Assembly (NCBI GenBank): GCA_019054805.1
Contig: JAHQIY010000006.1
Span: 1,302,001-1,366,000, forward strand
Length of the DNA: 64,000 bases
DNA from: Brachionus manjavacas
Taxonomy: Eukaryota; Rotifera; Eurotatoria; Ploima; Brachionidae
Reading direction: 5' to 3'
The notes under the pieces were generated by a model. That model was not told the DNA's origin and ran no database searches. It was given only the letters and a program-made list of their open reading frames with translations. The first letter of the stretch is position 1; the number at the start of each line of letters is the position of its first letter. Shown in pieces: positions 10,986-21,561 of this stretch. The translations under genes were made by a program, and so were the position numbers.

Positions 10986-13900
10986 CTATTCTTCATCTGA
11001 ATTTCTCGACTTGTAGTCATCGTAGAGCAAATTGGTTATTGACGTACTATTATCTTGTTCATTGAGGCGTCGCAAGTCCCGCTTGATTACCAGCAAAGTA
11101 AGCAAAAACAGCGCTGAGCCGATCACATACTCGCCAGGAAAAAATATATATAATGCTCCTGAAATTCAAATTTTTCTCATTTTAGGTCGTGCATAAAAAA
11201 ATCACTAGAAAACCCAGAATTTTTTCCTGTCTGGCTAAGAAGAAAAAAAATTTTTTTTTAAAATTTTTAAATATTAGATTCTTTAATAACAAAAAGAATT
11301 CTGAATTTTAATTGAAAATTTTTAATAATTTTCAGAATTTTTTAATTATCAAATTTTAGATTTTTTATTTTCTAAAAAAGATTTCTGAATTTTTTTAATA
11401 TTTTTTTTTTTTTCTTCCAAGTTTTGGGCTAATAAAGAATCCAATATTTAAAAAATAATCAAAAAAATTAATTAAAATTTTATAATATTTAAAAAAATTA
11501 AAAATTAAATTTTTTTTTTAATTTGGGTTTTTTAGTGTCAACTTTTGTAAATGATTTGAAGTTATTTTGCAAAAAAAGTTACCTCTGAACGCCTGCAAGT
11601 CGGTTAAATTGAACGCATTTTTGATTGCACTTTGAATTGATGGCACTATTGTCTGCATGTTTCCGCCAATATTAGATATGATAAAAAAGTAGAGACCTAT
11701 GCCCGTGGTGCGCAGTTTTTCGGGCACAAGCTCAACCACAACACTAAGGCACACACCAACCCACATTTCACCTTAAATAAAAAACACTTGAGCACAACTT
11801 TGAGAGGGTGCATTGAACATGGCATGCTGAGATAAGATTATAAAGGTGGTGGCTAAAAAACAAACATTTAAGAGCAGCTCTAAAGGTGCATAAATAAGGA
11901 AATGGTTGTTTATAAAAAAAACTTATTTAAGTGTATTTTTTTTTTATTTTTTTTTTAAGCAGGACTCATTTAGACGCAATTATCTTTTACCTTGATATTT
12001 GTTTTTTAGAAATGTTTTAAAATTTTAATAGCTTAGGAAAAAAGTGAAAGTGATGTCATCTAGCAACAATTCGAAGCCGACTGAGCAGAGAATCAATCTT
12101 CCATATTTGACTTTGAGCGGGGTGTCGGCGCCGCGTCAAGGCATTCCCATAATCTACGAGGACTCGACCAAACAGTCGCTCAGCAGCTCGGCATCCTCGC
12201 TTGGCCCACACTCTTTTGTAAATAGCTATGTAAATATGAACAAGCTGCACCAGTTGCACGAGTCAGAGAGCGCGCCCAACCTGCTGCCACTGATCAACCA
12301 TCAAGAAAAGAGCAAGGCAAAGCCGGTGCCAGTGGTGATCAAGAATGATGTGCACCCCAGCATCTCGGTGCTTAACAAACCGGCCTCTCATTACATGAAA
12401 AAAAGATTCAGTGACATCACCCAGCTGGAGTCCATATCCAAAATAAACGAGGAGAAAAACTCCAGACTGAAAGAGTTCGAGCTTTTGCAGACAATTGGCA
12501 CTGGCACTTTTGGCCGCGTCATGCTCACCAAAAACCAAACAGGCGACTACTTTGCCCTCAAAATAATGAGCATACCGGAAGTGATCCGGCTCAAGCAAGT
12601 CGAACATGTCAAGAACGAAAAGCTAATTTTGTCCACCATCAAGCCCCATCCGTTCATAGTGCGCCTTCTCTGGACCCATCACAACAACCAATTTTTGTAC
12701 ATGCTAATGGAATACTTGCCCGGTGGCGAAATGTACACACTGCTCAAGCAAAAGCAGAAACTTGATGTCAAAGCGACCATTTTTTACACAGCCGAGATTG
12801 TGTGTGCCCTGGAGTATTTGCACTCGATGCAAATTGGATACCGGGACCTTAAGCCCGAGAACATTTTGCTAGACTCAGATGGCCATGTCAAACTGACCGA
12901 TTTTGGTTTTAGCAAAAAAATAGTTAACAAAACTTATACCATGTGTGGCACGCCGGAGTATTTGGCGCCAGAGATTATTCTGCTTAAAGGCCACGACTTG
13001 ACCAGTGACTGGTGGTCTCTGGGAATTTTGATCTTTGAGTTTTTGGCCGGATCGCCTCCCTTCTACGAGGACAACCGGAGCAAAGTGTATGAAAAAATTC
13101 TCATGGGCAAATTTGAGTGGCCTCGCCATTTTGACTCGGTTTCCAAAGACATTATCAAAAAATTGCTGAATCCCGATCCGACAAAGAGACTTGGCAGTGG
13201 TAATTGCGGCGTGGTCAAGAGCAATTTTGTTATCAAGGAGCACGATCTCAGCGAGTCGGTGAACGGAGTTGTTTTTTTGACCGAGCCGGATCTCGCTTTG
13301 CCGGACATAGATGCGGCCGAGTCAATACCAAGCAGCTCAAACTCTAAGACAAATAGCAATGACAGTTTGTTCGGTGAGTCGGGCTTCAATTTCAAGAAGA
13401 GTAAGATAAATATGGGAACAGAAGAGGTGAAACGACACAGGTGGTTTATATCCATTACTAATTGGAATGAGGTAAATGAGAAAAAATTGGTGCCTCCGTT
13501 CTTGCCCGAAGTCAGTCATCCGGGTGATACCAGAAACTTTGATCAGATTGAAACGCCTGATTTGAGCAAAGCGCCCGCAGCAACTGATAAACAACTAGAC
13601 TTTTTTTATAATTTTTAATTTTTTTTTCTTTTTATATTATTTTATCCCGGTCATTAGATTTATAAATTTTTTAAATAAAATATTAAATTTTGAGCAAAAA
13701 GTTTAGTTTTCTATTAAAATAAAGCTTAAGTATCTTAAGTTTAAATTAAATTAATTAAAATCTTCAAAATTTAGTGATTCATTAAACTTTTAAATATTTT
13801 TTAAAAAATTTACACAACCAAAAAAACGGTCTCAAAATTGGGTTTTTAACAGCAATCATTTGATATCAGATCAATGATGGCAAATTGATATCAGATAAAA

Positions 13901-16900
13901 ATATCAAGTTTTCAGGAAAATAGATTTATTTAAAACTAGAAGCAGATTTTTAGAATTAATGAATTTTTTTTGAAACATTTTTTAGATTGTGTCGTTTTCT
14001 TTGGAAAAGTAACTACTTAGACTTTTTTAAAAATATTTTGGATTGAAAAAACACAAAAAATTCTTAAGGCTTCTAGTGTTGATCAATTTTTTATCAATAT
14101 AATACTAAACTTTATTAAAAAAATTTATTTAATCTTTAACCAGAAAAAAATTGAAACCAATTTATATTGGAAGTAACAATTCATTAATCAATATTTGGAA
14201 ATTTTCAATAAAAATTTAACTCAATTTGGCTTCGAATAATTTTAATTAAATTTAAAAAAATTTAAAAAAATCAATTAAAGACTTATAGGATAAAAAAGAT
14301 ATTTTTATGTTGTCTAAAACATAGAAAGCTTAATTCGTCATTTTTATTGAGGCTTTAATTTATTAAGTGTTGATCATATGATCATGATCATCAATCTTAA
14401 GCTTTTATCTATTGAATAAGTTTAAAAATAAATTTTAAAAAACAAATTTTTATCTATGCTTTTTAATTTAAATTATTCAAATGTTTTTAGAAATATTTAA
14501 TTGAAAATTTTTTTTATTTATCATTAATCTTTAAAAAAAAATTCTCTATATCACTTTGCATTTTTTTCGATTTGAATGAACAAGCCTCGTTTGACTAGAG
14601 TTTTCACATCAAATGAATTTTAAACTAATTTAGCTTAAAGAAAAAAACATTAATTTTTTTTTATTATTTTGCTTGTCTGAGAAATTTTAATCAAAATGTT
14701 AGAAATTGATATTTTTAATTCACAATATTTTTTTCTTTATGTTATGATAGACGGCAAGTTAAAATGATTTTTCAAATTTGAAGTGCTCCTGAGAAAATTG
14801 GAAAATGTTTGAAGCGTTTGCTCATAATTTAAAAAATATAAGTCAATTAAGACTTAAAAATAATGTTTAGAAAAAAATTAATTAAAAATAAATATTTGAA
14901 ATATAAATTTATAGCTAAGAAATTTGTTTATTTATTTGATAAAAATACTTTTTATTTTCCAACTAGCTTTTAATATTAAAAGACTTGAGTTTTTTTTATC
15001 TTTATTAATTTGCATTTGTTTTTACTAAATGTTTAATGACAATGTGCAAATTATTTTTGCTCGTTGATTGAAGATAACATAAAATGCTAAACTTATAAAT
15101 AAACTAAGCTTCTTTTAAAATTTTGCAAACAATTAAATAACTTTTTAATTTACCTTTTTCAAATTTAAAATTTCTAAATAAGAGACTAACGTGAAGTAGA
15201 GGACTCTTAATTTTTAGAAAATGCGACAAAATTTTTACTCAATGATTCGTTATTTTTGGTCTTGAATTTTAGTCTTAGCTTTAAAAAAAATCGCTCGAAT
15301 AATCTGTTCTGAATCAATTTAAATACTGAAATATTTAAGAATAAAAAAACTTCAAAAGAAGAATTTTTTTGTATGAAAAAAACTAACAAGCAATTTTTTT
15401 TTAATTCCAGATCGATAGTAAAATATTTACATAAATTTATGTTCAATGAAAATTCAAAATAAATTCACAATTTATTAATTAAAAATTTTGAGTTCTTAAA
15501 TTTTATAGATCGAATAAATAGCAATAGTTTTAAAAAGTGTTCAGAATTTTTATAAAATTTTTTTACTTTTTAAATTTATTTGACCATTTTTCATAAATTT
15601 AAATTCTGGCATTAAAAAGATAAAATAAATTCCAATTTATCAAAACAAAATAAAAATTAAAAATCTTGTAACTCTTTAACTTTGATCTTTTTTAATTAAA
15701 ATTTAAGGATTCTTTATTTTTCTTTTAGATTTCTATTTAGTCAATTTTCGTTCTTTTAGGTTCTATCTGTTTTTTTTTGGTATAGTTTCAAATTTTTTTA
15801 AATGATCATATCCATTTACTCATTTTGTTTATTTACTAATTTATTGAAAAAACTTAAAAAGATTTTTTTCTTCTTTCAAAATTGAATTTTTTTTAGTTCG
15901 CTTTTGTTTGATTTGTATTTGAACTGTTTAACAAAGTTTTTTAAATGTGAAAATATATTTTTTGGTAAAAAATTATTAACTTACTGAGCCTCAAGAAATA
16001 AGAACTAAAAAAAATTAAAAATTTGTCCCATTCTATCAAAATACAGAGAACAAATGACTTCATACTGACTTTTGGTAAAAAAATTTCCTCTTAAAAGTAA
16101 TTTGAAAACAAATTTGATTTTCACACTAGTATTTAATTGTTGATTTTTATAATAGAGATCTCAGTAATTATAATTTTGGTCTGAAAAATTTTACAATTAT
16201 CCAGCTGAACTACGGAATCTTGGGAAAAAATAGAAAATTCCAATCTTTGGAAGAAAATTATTTAAAAAAAATAAGTTGGCAGTAGAAAACTAAATTTTTT
16301 AAGTTTTAAAAATTTTTAAATGGCAAAAATAATTTTTTGACAAAGGGGAAAAAAATTTAATTGCTACTTACCAAAAATATAAGAGGGTATAAGAAAATAG
16401 TACGAATATGGTGGGTCAAAAAAAAGTACACCAAATGTGAAAGGAGCAGCAATTATCTTAAAAAAAATAAAATAAAATAATTTTAAGTTCTAAATAAAAC
16501 GGAAATACCTGACTAAGTACAAGCACCCAAATTCGGGTCCAAGGCTGAGCCTTTTTTGCCACTCGGTCTGATACAAAACCTCCCACAAACGAACCAATAA
16601 TTCCAAACACAAGCGGAATTACTCCTAAATATGAAGAAATCTGATCCGCTGTCTGGCCCAATTGTTTATAATAAGTATTGTTATTGTAGCCCCATACATA
16701 ACCTGCTGCATTTCTGATCGAACCAGCAAGACAAAGTAGCAACAAAGTAGGCTTCAAAAATTCCTTGGCAGCTTTGACCAATTTTTGAGTATTTGATTCA
16801 TCTTCAATTTGCAACGAAGAAGATGGTTCTGTTTCTTCATACTTTATTTCTTTCTTAGGCTCTTTGACACTCAAAAAAACCAATGGTCCCACCAACAAAC

Positions 16901-17659
16901 CTGGAATACCACATAGAATATAAACCCATCTCCAGCTCAGGTGTTTCAAAATTTGATTCCCGATGGCAAATGCTAGTGAATATCCGGTGTAAATACCCCA
17001 GTTGTAGATGCCCAAAGCAGCGCCTCTAAGCTCTAAGCTAAAGTAGTCGGAAATCAATCCGGTGGCCAGAGGATTACAGCCAGCTTGACCAATGCCTAGG
17101 CCAAACCTAAGAATCAACAATTGCCAATAGCTGTTTGTGAGCCCGGTAAGAATTGTCATCACAGACCACCAAATAAGTGAAACAGATAAAATGAGAACTC
17201 GGCGATTTTGGAATTTATCGGCAAATAAAGATATCAAAATGCCGGTAAAAGTAAATATTAAAATAAAAGCTGGACCAGCAAGAATCTAAATTAAGAAAAG
17301 AAAAATTTTTTTCTATTTTTTTTAGGAGGTTATTTTACTTGGTATTCAATGCCTTGGCCATTGTAGTCATATTTGCATACATGATCAGCAGTACCATTGG
17401 TGCCGTTGATTACAAACTGTTCGCAAGTAACTTGTGTCAAGTTTTTGCACAAATTTGAAGTGTCTTTGGAAAATCCGGGTAATGACAAGCAAGATTTGTC
17501 ACCGTAATGCAAAGACTGAGCTGTTTCCACACTGGTTATGGATAATGCGTATCTATCAAGTTGGTTTAGCATGTATACAACAAGCATTGTGAACAGTATG
17601 TACAATGAATATGCATTTGCTTGCCGAAATACTTGGACATATTTTTGGATAATATTCAT
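10986..17659 (-). CDS. Major facilitator superfamily transporter, spinster-like, five exons
   Basis: A complete spliced gene of 514 codons. Exons on the minus strand are 17659-17339, 17285-16509, 16456-16372, 11771-11583 and 11158-10986; each junction has GT/AG and the phases agree (0, 0, 1, 1). The chosen start begins MNIIQKYVQVF, directly before TM1. The protein is highly hydrophobic with about 12 membrane segments. It carries the MFS motif between TM2 and TM3 (SLFADKFQNRR) and its repeat in the second half (GGFVSDRVAKK), plus a charged central loop (EPKKEIKYEETEP). The first extracellular loop has four Cys and two N-glycosylation sites. The family moves small solutes or lipids across membranes; spinster is my best guess and the substrate is unknown. 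AATAAA lies at 10941-10946 on this strand. Intron 3 is 4.6 kb and contains the PRKX gene. Confidence 0.85.
12053..13618 (+). CDS. PRKX: PRKX-type protein kinase (PKA catalytic-like), intronless, nested in an intron
   Basis: 521 codons from ATG 12053. After a ~140-residue Ser-rich N-terminal extension comes a full AGC kinase domain: glycine loop GTGTFGRV (149-156), Lys170, Glu189, YRDLKPEN (263-270, Asp265 catalytic), DFG (283-285), activation-loop Thr296 in TMCGTPEYLAPE, and DWW (319-321). FALKIMSIPEVIRLKQ and the C-terminal FYNF hydrophobic motif are the PRKX/PKA signature. Residues about 384-454 are a Ser/Asn-rich insert between RLGSGN and the EEVKRHRWF motif; PRKX normally has only a few residues there. 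All catalytic residues are present, so activity is expected (cAMP-dependent Ser/Thr phosphorylation). AATAAA is at 13674-13679. Codons are clearly G+C-richer than the surroundings. It lies antisense within intron 3 of the MFS gene. Confidence 0.95.
   Translation: MSSSNNSKPTEQRINLPYLTLSGVSAPRQGIPIIYEDSTKQSLSSSASSLGPHSFVNSYVNMNKLHQLHESESAPNLLPLINHQEKSKAKPVPVVIKNDVHPSISVLNKPASHYMKKRFSDITQLESISKINEEKNSRLKEFELLQTIGTGTFGRVMLTKNQTGDYFALKIMSIPEVIRLKQVEHVKNEKLILSTIKPHPFIVRLLWTHHNNQFLYMLMEYLPGGEMYTLLKQKQKLDVKATIFYTAEIVCALEYLHSMQIGYRDLKPENILLDSDGHVKLTDFGFSKKIVNKTYTMCGTPEYLAPEIILLKGHDLTSDWWSLGILIFEFLAGSPPFYEDNRSKVYEKILMGKFEWPRHFDSVSKDIIKKLLNPDPTKRLGSGNCGVVKSNFVIKEHDLSESVNGVVFLTEPDLALPDIDAAESIPSSSNSKTNSNDSLFGESGFNFKKSKINMGTEEVKRHRWFISITNWNEVNEKKLVPPFLPEVSHPGDTRNFDQIETPDLSKAPAATDKQLDFFYNF
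13690..16371. other. Rest of MFS intron 3, no gene seen
   Basis: A+T-rich intron sequence between the nested kinase and exon 3 of the transporter. The minus-strand frame at 15207-15446 is compositionally biased and not recognised. Confidence 0.6.
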
Positions 17660-18590
17660 GTTGGGTCTTGATTGATTTAAGGGAATAAAATAAAAATATA
17701 AAATATTTTTTAATTTTATTTTTATCCTACAAAAACACATGATCTATGATAGCTAGTAATATCTTTGGCTTTTGTTGTGTAAGTGATTAAGTATGAAAAA
17801 CGTGGATAGTTTGCTCAATTGGTCTTAGATCTAGTTTTTTTATAGTTTTAAATTTTTTCGTTTATCTAGTCTTTTGTTTTGGTCATTCAGTAGGACATTT
17901 GATTTAAAAAATTGCCAAAAAAAATTTTTTTATGACAAGAGGAGCATTTTTTTCTAAAAAAATATTTATTATTGAAAAATAATAATTTATGGAAAATTTA
18001 TTTTATAGAGTATTAATTCAATATGTATAATTCAAAAAGTTAATTTGAGTTACAAATTATCTTAATAAATTTTTTAGGGCCTGCCATTGAAAATTTCTTT
18101 ACAGAATCAATATAAACAGAGTAGGTATTTTTTAAAATAATCCTCACTTTATTTTATGAAAATTTGTTTAAAAAGTCCTCAAGTAGATGAAAAAATGAAA
18201 TATATTTTTAGTGGGCGCAATGTTTTGATTTTAGAGAAAAAAGCTGAAGGCATAGAAAAAAATTTAGTCCACAAGTTGATTGACTTAGTATAAAAATATT
18301 TTAAACTAGCATTCAAATTTTAAATTCTATTTATTTTGCGACGGACCAAAAAATGCACATATAATTGAATAAAAATTTTTTTTTTTACTTTGGTTTTTCA
18401 TACTTTTTTTGATATTCAATACAGAAAAAAATTTGCGGAATGGGTACTTTTCATAAAAAAGAATTCTGTTTTTTAAAGCGCCTTTTCTTAGCATCAAAAA
18501 TTAGAAATAAAAATTATTACTTTCAGGATAAATCTGAATTAATAATAATGTAACAAATAAAAATTATAAACATTTTTCAGCTGTTTTTCG
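17660..18590. other. Upstream region of the MFS gene, no other gene seen
   Basis: Holds the presumed promoter of the transporter. No clear TATA box or repeat was identified. Confidence 0.5.
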
Positions 18591-18594
18591 AATT

Positions 18595-18960
18595 CAATCT
18601 TTTTTCAAAAAGATCTTTTTAATTTTTTGAAAAAACAGTCGTTTTTCAACTCGTTCCAACCCGTTTCAATAGGATTTAGATCTGGTGATCTTGGTGGAGA
18701 TCGAATCTTTGAATTTCATTATTTTAAATTTCTTATTTTTTTAATTTTTAATTAATTTTGTTTATTAACAAATAATTTCTACATTCAAGTGATGCATGTT
18801 TTGGATCATTGTCTTATAAGGTCTTTTCCTATGTTTGCATTTCTAACAGAAATTAAATAGTCGCTTTTAATCTAATTTTAACTTTTTTTGGCCATTTTCT
18901 CTTTTAAAAATATCCAAATCTTAATTGATTTTACTTATTAAACAATAACTGCGAATTTTT
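18595..18960 (-). pseudogene. Tc1/mariner transposase relic
   Basis: On the complement, fragments in shifted frames read NDPKHASLECRNYL (around 18775-18815) and then PPRSPDLNPIE...WNELKN (around 18620-18710). These are the second Asp and the Glu blocks of a Tc1-type DD34E transposase. Frameshifts and stops interrupt it, and no inverted ends could be placed. Confidence 0.75.
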
Positions 18961-19082
18961 TAGACCCTTTAAATTAAACCCTAATCCATATTATTCAACT
19001 TCAAACAATACTTATTAGTTTGAAGAACAAGCCAATGTAAGTAAATGTAGAAATAAGAACTGCAGTATTGAAATTATCTACA

Positions 19083-19568
19083 CTAACACCAAACGGCGTT
19101 TAGTTCAAATTGAGCTGTGGCAGTCTTTCTTCGCTTTCTCAGCACCACTTCAAACACTTCTTTATCAATACACGATTTGAAGCTATTGACTGTTTCAGCA
19201 TTCACCACATTTTGTGGCAAATCATTCCACCTTGACACAATTCTGTTCGTTAAAAAAATATACCTATATGAGCCCCATTTATTAATTTTTCTAATAAGCT
19301 TCATGTTATGTTCTCTTCTAAGATTCATTTTCAAACTTTTTGCAAAGTTCACTCCATTCACCAAGATTTTCTCATGGCCGTTGACTTTTTTAAACATTTG
19401 AATTAAATCATTAAGATTTAAATAACTGCAACACATGACGAGGCGGCTTTTCAAAATTTTAGAGCGAATATTAAGCGGGAAAAACTTAAGATCAGCTTTT
19501 AAATCGAAGAATGAGGATTGATGAATATATTTATTGATGCAATATATCGCTTTTGTTCTTCTGTTCAA
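19083..19568 (-). pseudogene. LINE (CR1/jockey-like) reverse transcriptase C-terminus
   Basis: A single frame of about 160 residues. It matches the C-terminal end common to CR1/jockey-type ORF2: a basic segment around YLNLNDLIQMFKKVNGHE, then RREHNMKLIRK, then FLTNRIVSRWNDLPQNVVNA followed by VNSFKSCIDKE. The catalytic RT blocks are missing, so it is a 5'-truncated copy. Confidence 0.8.
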
Positions 19569-19666
19569 TTAACCGCCTTTTAAAAGGGGTAAGTTTATTT
19601 ATGTTATCTTGGTATTGAGATAATTTCAATAAGTGATTGTAAGATAAAGGTTTGAAAATTATCTTC

Positions 19667-19707
19667 ATTTTTATTTGCTTGTTCAACTTGAACAAGCAAA
19701 TAAAAAT
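19667..19707. repeat. Near-perfect inverted repeat (20-bp arms)
   Basis: Arms of 20 bases around a single central base at 19687. The arm core is TTTTTATTTGCTTGTTCAA. Directly followed by a second, longer palindrome. Confidence 0.9.
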
Positions 19708-19709
19708 TG

Positions 19710-19775
19710 AAATTAATTTATCATAATTTATTGAAACACAGATCTGTGTTTCAATAAATTATGATAAATTAATTT
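19710..19775. repeat. Perfect 66-bp palindrome
   Basis: Two 33-base arms meet at AGATCT (19740-19745) with no loop and no mismatch. Two bases separate it from the preceding 41-bp hairpin. No gene is nearby except the LINE relic ending at 19568. Confidence 0.92.
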
Positions 19776-20339
19776 TTATTTTTGTCACTCTGATCAATTG
19801 AAAACTCGATATGTTAAAGTAAACATTTCTATGGTGACGATTAATTTTTGCTGCAAATTTTTATTCAATTGTTCGGTTAAATAAAGTTGACATAATCTGC
19901 TTAAAAAATTGCAATTTTTTTCAAACAATTTGTTGAAATAAAATGTAAGTTCTTCAATTATTAGCCATGGCTAATTTAAATCAGTTTTTTTTGATCACAT
20001 AAAATAAATTATAAATTTGTATTTCTAAATGAAAAAAAATTTCTTTTAAACTTTAAAATACAGCTATTTAATTTAGTTTTATAAGAAATGCGTCAATTTA
20101 AGTCGAAAAACCATCTAATTATTTGAAAATTTGAGTTCATTAGAAAATCAAATCATCATCTTCTTAGATATTAATCGAAATAAAAATTTACTTTAATTTT
20201 TTTTTTTACTTTTTTAATTGGAAATAAAAATGAAAATAAACTTTAATATGTCTCGATGTGTACACATTTAATTGATCATAAAGCTTTTTAGCGTCGAATT
20301 TTCCGCCGAATAACAGTTGATCTTTAAATCATCGTAATG

Positions 20340-20665
20340 TTCGCATCTGTTTTCGTTGCGTTATGGAGGACGGCTTATCAGGGTAAGACGTATAGTCAGC
20401 CTCTTCACATTGCCTACATCATACTTGAGCTTTACAACATTTGATTAAGTCTCCAGACTTCGCCCATTTTACCCTGGCCGATTCAAACGACTACTTTTCC
20501 TCCAAGTCTTTTTCACTCTTTCCCAGAGACACTTTTGGCCGATCAAACACACGCTCGGCCCTCACACACGTTTGCAGAACCGTGGAAGAAACTCTGGCAG
20601 AGTACAAATCCTTGATCGGATTCATCTTAAAAAATCATTGTTCGAAATTGAGTCCTCATTGTTAA
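20340..20665. other. Unassigned G+C-richer, coding-like stretch
   Basis: Composition here is clearly less A+T-rich than its surroundings and open frames exist on both strands. The plus strand is open to 20665, ending KNHCSKLSPHC. The minus strand has a 44-codon frame starting MNPIKDLYSARVSS near 20630. I recognise neither. It may belong to the same old element as the G+C-rich relic at 21058-23660. Confidence 0.3.
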
Positions 20666-21057
20666 ATTCAATGTTCCTTTGAAATTTGAAAATTATTTTT
20701 TCAAATTAAAATCATGTTTTCTAAATTGTCCCTTTTTTGCATGGTAATTAAAATAATCGATTGGATGCGTTTGTTCTGTCTCTTCGAAAAAATTTTCTTT
20801 CAATTAACTTGATTTGAATAATCTTAAATTTTTAAATTCAATTGTCTAATTTTAAGAAATAAGGGACATTGACAAAAGAGATTTGCTAAACAATGAGATT
20901 GTTATAAAATATTAATACTTTTTGTACATTTTGGTATTTCATTTTTTTAAAAGCCATCCTTTCAGTTCGTATAGAAAAAAAAAGGGTTCAAATAAAATTG
21001 GCTTGGTGTAAACTAAACCAAATTCACTACCAAAAGGATTAAAATTAAAAAGGAATT

Positions 21058-21561
21058 TTAAATATCTTGTAAGCTTAGAGGGGTAGGGATAGAAGATTGA
21101 GAGAGGGAGGTTTTATAATATATTTTATTTTTAAAAATGTGGTTTACATTTGCTTTTATAGTAGCTAACAGCTCACATCCCTCCCAAGCTAGTGAAGGAA
21201 TTAGGGGCTCCTTCTTCCTCTTGATCGTACCCTCTTGGAACGGTGCCAGTTGTAAGCCGCATGGAACGTGATCATTTTCGCTCTTCATGTCGGTCCGCCG
21301 TTGTCCTTCGCCATCTTCGCCTTGGTTACCCCATATGTCTTCCTTAACAAGGTCCGTGAGGGATTCCAGTTGCTGCTGTTGCTGACGTCGGGTATCGTCG
21401 CGTTGAAGCCATTCCCTCGTCGTCCCTGTCGAGGACCAGATACCTATGATCGGAGAAGTAGAGAGGCTCGTTTTCGAACCTCATGGTCCACTCCACTACC
21501 CGCTAGTTGTCCAAGGCGTTCTCCATACACATGAACCCATGATCTGGTCCATGTGTGCTAT
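21058..21561 (-). pseudogene. G+C-rich relic of unknown element, part A (split by a MULE)
   Basis: On the minus strand a frame reads EWLQRDDTRRQQQQLESLTD and onward to KSENDHVPCGLQLAPFQEG, ending near 21058. It is rich in Gln, Arg and Glu and resembles a structural (gag-like) protein more than an enzyme. Stops interrupt it upstream. Its composition contrasts with the neighbourhood. The MULE at 21562-23461 separates it from part B (23471-23660). I do not recognise the family. Confidence 0.35.
21553..21561 (+). repeat. MULE target-site duplication, left copy
   Basis: GTGTGCTAT, matching GTTTGCTAT at 23462-23470 in 8 of 9 positions. Confidence 0.75.

Noticed and set aside
12044..12052. Kinase start at GTG 12044
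   Set aside because: A eukaryotic gene should use the ATG at 12053; the three extra residues have no support.
12056..13594. Several open frames antisense to the PRKX gene
   Set aside because: They are shadows of the G+C-richer kinase codons; none has a recognisable domain and the sense frame is a complete kinase.
17660..17740. Upstream in-frame ATG of the transporter at 17740
   Set aside because: It would add 27 A+T-driven residues before TM1; MNIIQKYVQ at 17659 is a more typical MFS N-terminus.
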